The notes under the pieces are model-generated. The model was not told the DNA's origin. It searched no databases and saw only the letters and a list, made by a program, of their open reading frames with translations. A DNA stretch of 64,000 bases from assembly GCA_016617855.1 (NCBI GenBank), contig JAECUM010093619.1, positions 1-64,000 on the forward strand, read 5' to 3'. Positions 62,721-64,000 of this stretch are shown piece by piece. Position 1 is the stretch's first letter, and each line of letters starts with the position of its first letter. The position numbers and the translations under genes were made by a program. The stretch is from Megalonaias nervosa. Taxonomy: Eukaryota; Mollusca; Bivalvia; Unionida; Unionidae.

Positions 62721-64000
62721 GTTTTTTATATCATGACAGTAACCATTGAAAGTACATTTAAATTCCTTTTATAAGATGCATTGTAGCTATGATATGAACT
62801 CTAGTTGGGCTTCTTTGACAGTCATGGTGTTGATTTAAGTAATGTTTGATTTGTTTTTATGTATTGTGTACATGGCTTATATAGATGGTAATTAATTGTG
62901 ATTTTAGATCCATAATTTCAACTCTGTGTTCCAGATATATCTTCTTAACTTATAAATCTTGCAATAACATAGTAACCATTTCAGTGTACATTTTATCACA
63001 AGCGACACAATATTATTCCATGAAAAATAGCCTAATAAATTATTTTGGTATTAAACATATTGATTTTATTCTAAGTTTATACTCCATTTGGATGATGAAT
63101 TTATAAGGAAAAATCACAAGTATCACAGTTCATTGGATTGTATTATAGTCTATTTACTGTCCTTGGACTGGCCATAAAATTAAATTTTCTCCCAGTTTTG
63201 AATGTAGCTTAATTTTTAATTTATTTTTGGATACAGAACAGGGTTGGGTCTCCTTGGATTGTCAGGGAAAACCAGACAGCAAACTTGCTAACTAATCATC
63301 ATACATTTTGGTTGATGTGCTCCTGTTTTCCATGAAGGGCTATTATTTCCCATGATGCACTTTAAATATAGATGTGGACTTCTTCATTCCTTCACATGCT
63401 TTAAACTATGGGAAAATTCACTGTGCCATCACTAAAGTTATTGGATAACTTGACAGTGATGTAAGTTACTACGCATGTGCAAATACACCATGAGTAAACA
63501 TTTAACCAGCTGTCAAGAAACATTTTATTTTTATATGCACTAATGACATCATACACACATAGAGAATGTGATGTGTTGATGTGGAATAATGTAATGGCAC
63601 ATATTAATCATGTTGGTGTCTGAATTCACACTACCAGAAATTCACTTATTTCTTCTTGGACATTAACTAGGAAATAGAAATCAAACAATAGGACCTGAAT
63701 AACAATGCAGTTTAGAATTTTACTGTGAAGAATCCAACATTAATGATGTTATGCATTGCTTATCCATTTTCTTGGTCAAGATTTTTTTTCACTAAAATGA
63801 GTATTTCTTTTGACAAGCTTTAAGTGAACTTTAAATAATTTATAGAGGTCTGAGAAGAAAAATAATGATCAACATAAGTATACAATTTAGCTGAATATAT
63901 ATAACTAACACTGCTGATTATTAAATTGTTTCACTGTCATTTATGTTCTTAATTTTTTTTTAAATACTTCAAAAATCAAATGTTACTCAACATTATGTCC
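62721..64000. other. 3' flank, no recognisable feature
   Basis: AT-rich sequence after the likely poly(A) sites. I see no exon, TIR element, SINE or array. Open frames are short and without recognisable domains. Confidence 0.6.

Overview
The window is intron-rich, AT-rich eukaryotic DNA, most probably from a marine lophotrochozoan and best guessed as a mollusc. The evidence is one long split metazoan gene, tRNA-derived SINEs, many TIR elements, repeat arrays with short monomers that resemble bivalve 'pearl'/Helentron-type elements, and a diverged copy of a repeat that I associate with bivalve genomes. Species-level assignment is not possible from sequence alone. There are no bacterial-type operons.

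One protein-coding gene fills the window on the + strand: the orthologue of vertebrate ZFAND4 (AN1-type zinc finger and ubiquitin domain-containing protein 4, formerly ANUBL1). I assemble it from seven coding exons: 403-505, 32555-32698, 39235-39424, 48435-48576, 51321-52214, 58603-58754 and 61260-61395. Every junction is GT/AG and phase-matched. The 1761 nt give 586 residues plus stop. The first two exons encode an exactly 76-residue ubiquitin-like domain ending in Gly-Gly. Exon 3 is a conserved block specific to this family. Exons 4 and 5 are low-complexity and probably disordered. Exons 6 and 7 encode the AN1 zinc finger and the C-terminal tail. Any 5' exon and the promoter may lie at or beyond the left edge.

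The remaining ~97 % is intron and 3' flank built largely from repeats. I recognise two tRNA-headed SINE families. SINE-A has 7 copies. SINE-B has 6 copies, three of them with perfect 12-16 bp target-site duplications. There is a ~0.6-kb non-autonomous DNA element with TTAA duplications (4 copies, one nested precisely in a SINE-A). Other TIR elements are a Mutator-like MITE, pogo/Tigger-like elements, a hAT-like MITE and a 1.15-kb element with a perfect 8-bp duplication. There is also a hAT transposase fragment, several arrays of a ~130-150 bp monomer, a 31-bp minisatellite of about 40 units, fold-back structures and long (TA)n, (CT)n and (GA)n tracts.

Region by region: 1-505 holds the first coding exon. 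Intron 1 (506-32554) is a 32-kb repeat-filled intron. 32555-39424 holds the rest of the ubiquitin-like domain and the conserved block. Intron 3 (39425-48434) holds a 4.6-kb TA-bounded block of nested transposons that splits an older tandem array. 48435-52214 holds the low-complexity exons. Intron 5 has a 1.67-kb pogo-like insertion close behind the splice donor. 58603-61395 holds the zinc finger. 61396-64000 holds the 3' UTR, candidate poly(A) signals and unremarkable flank. I found no new multi-gene system. The most notable items are the nested and datable transposon insertions, the repeat arrays, and unsettled splice choices in ZFAND4.
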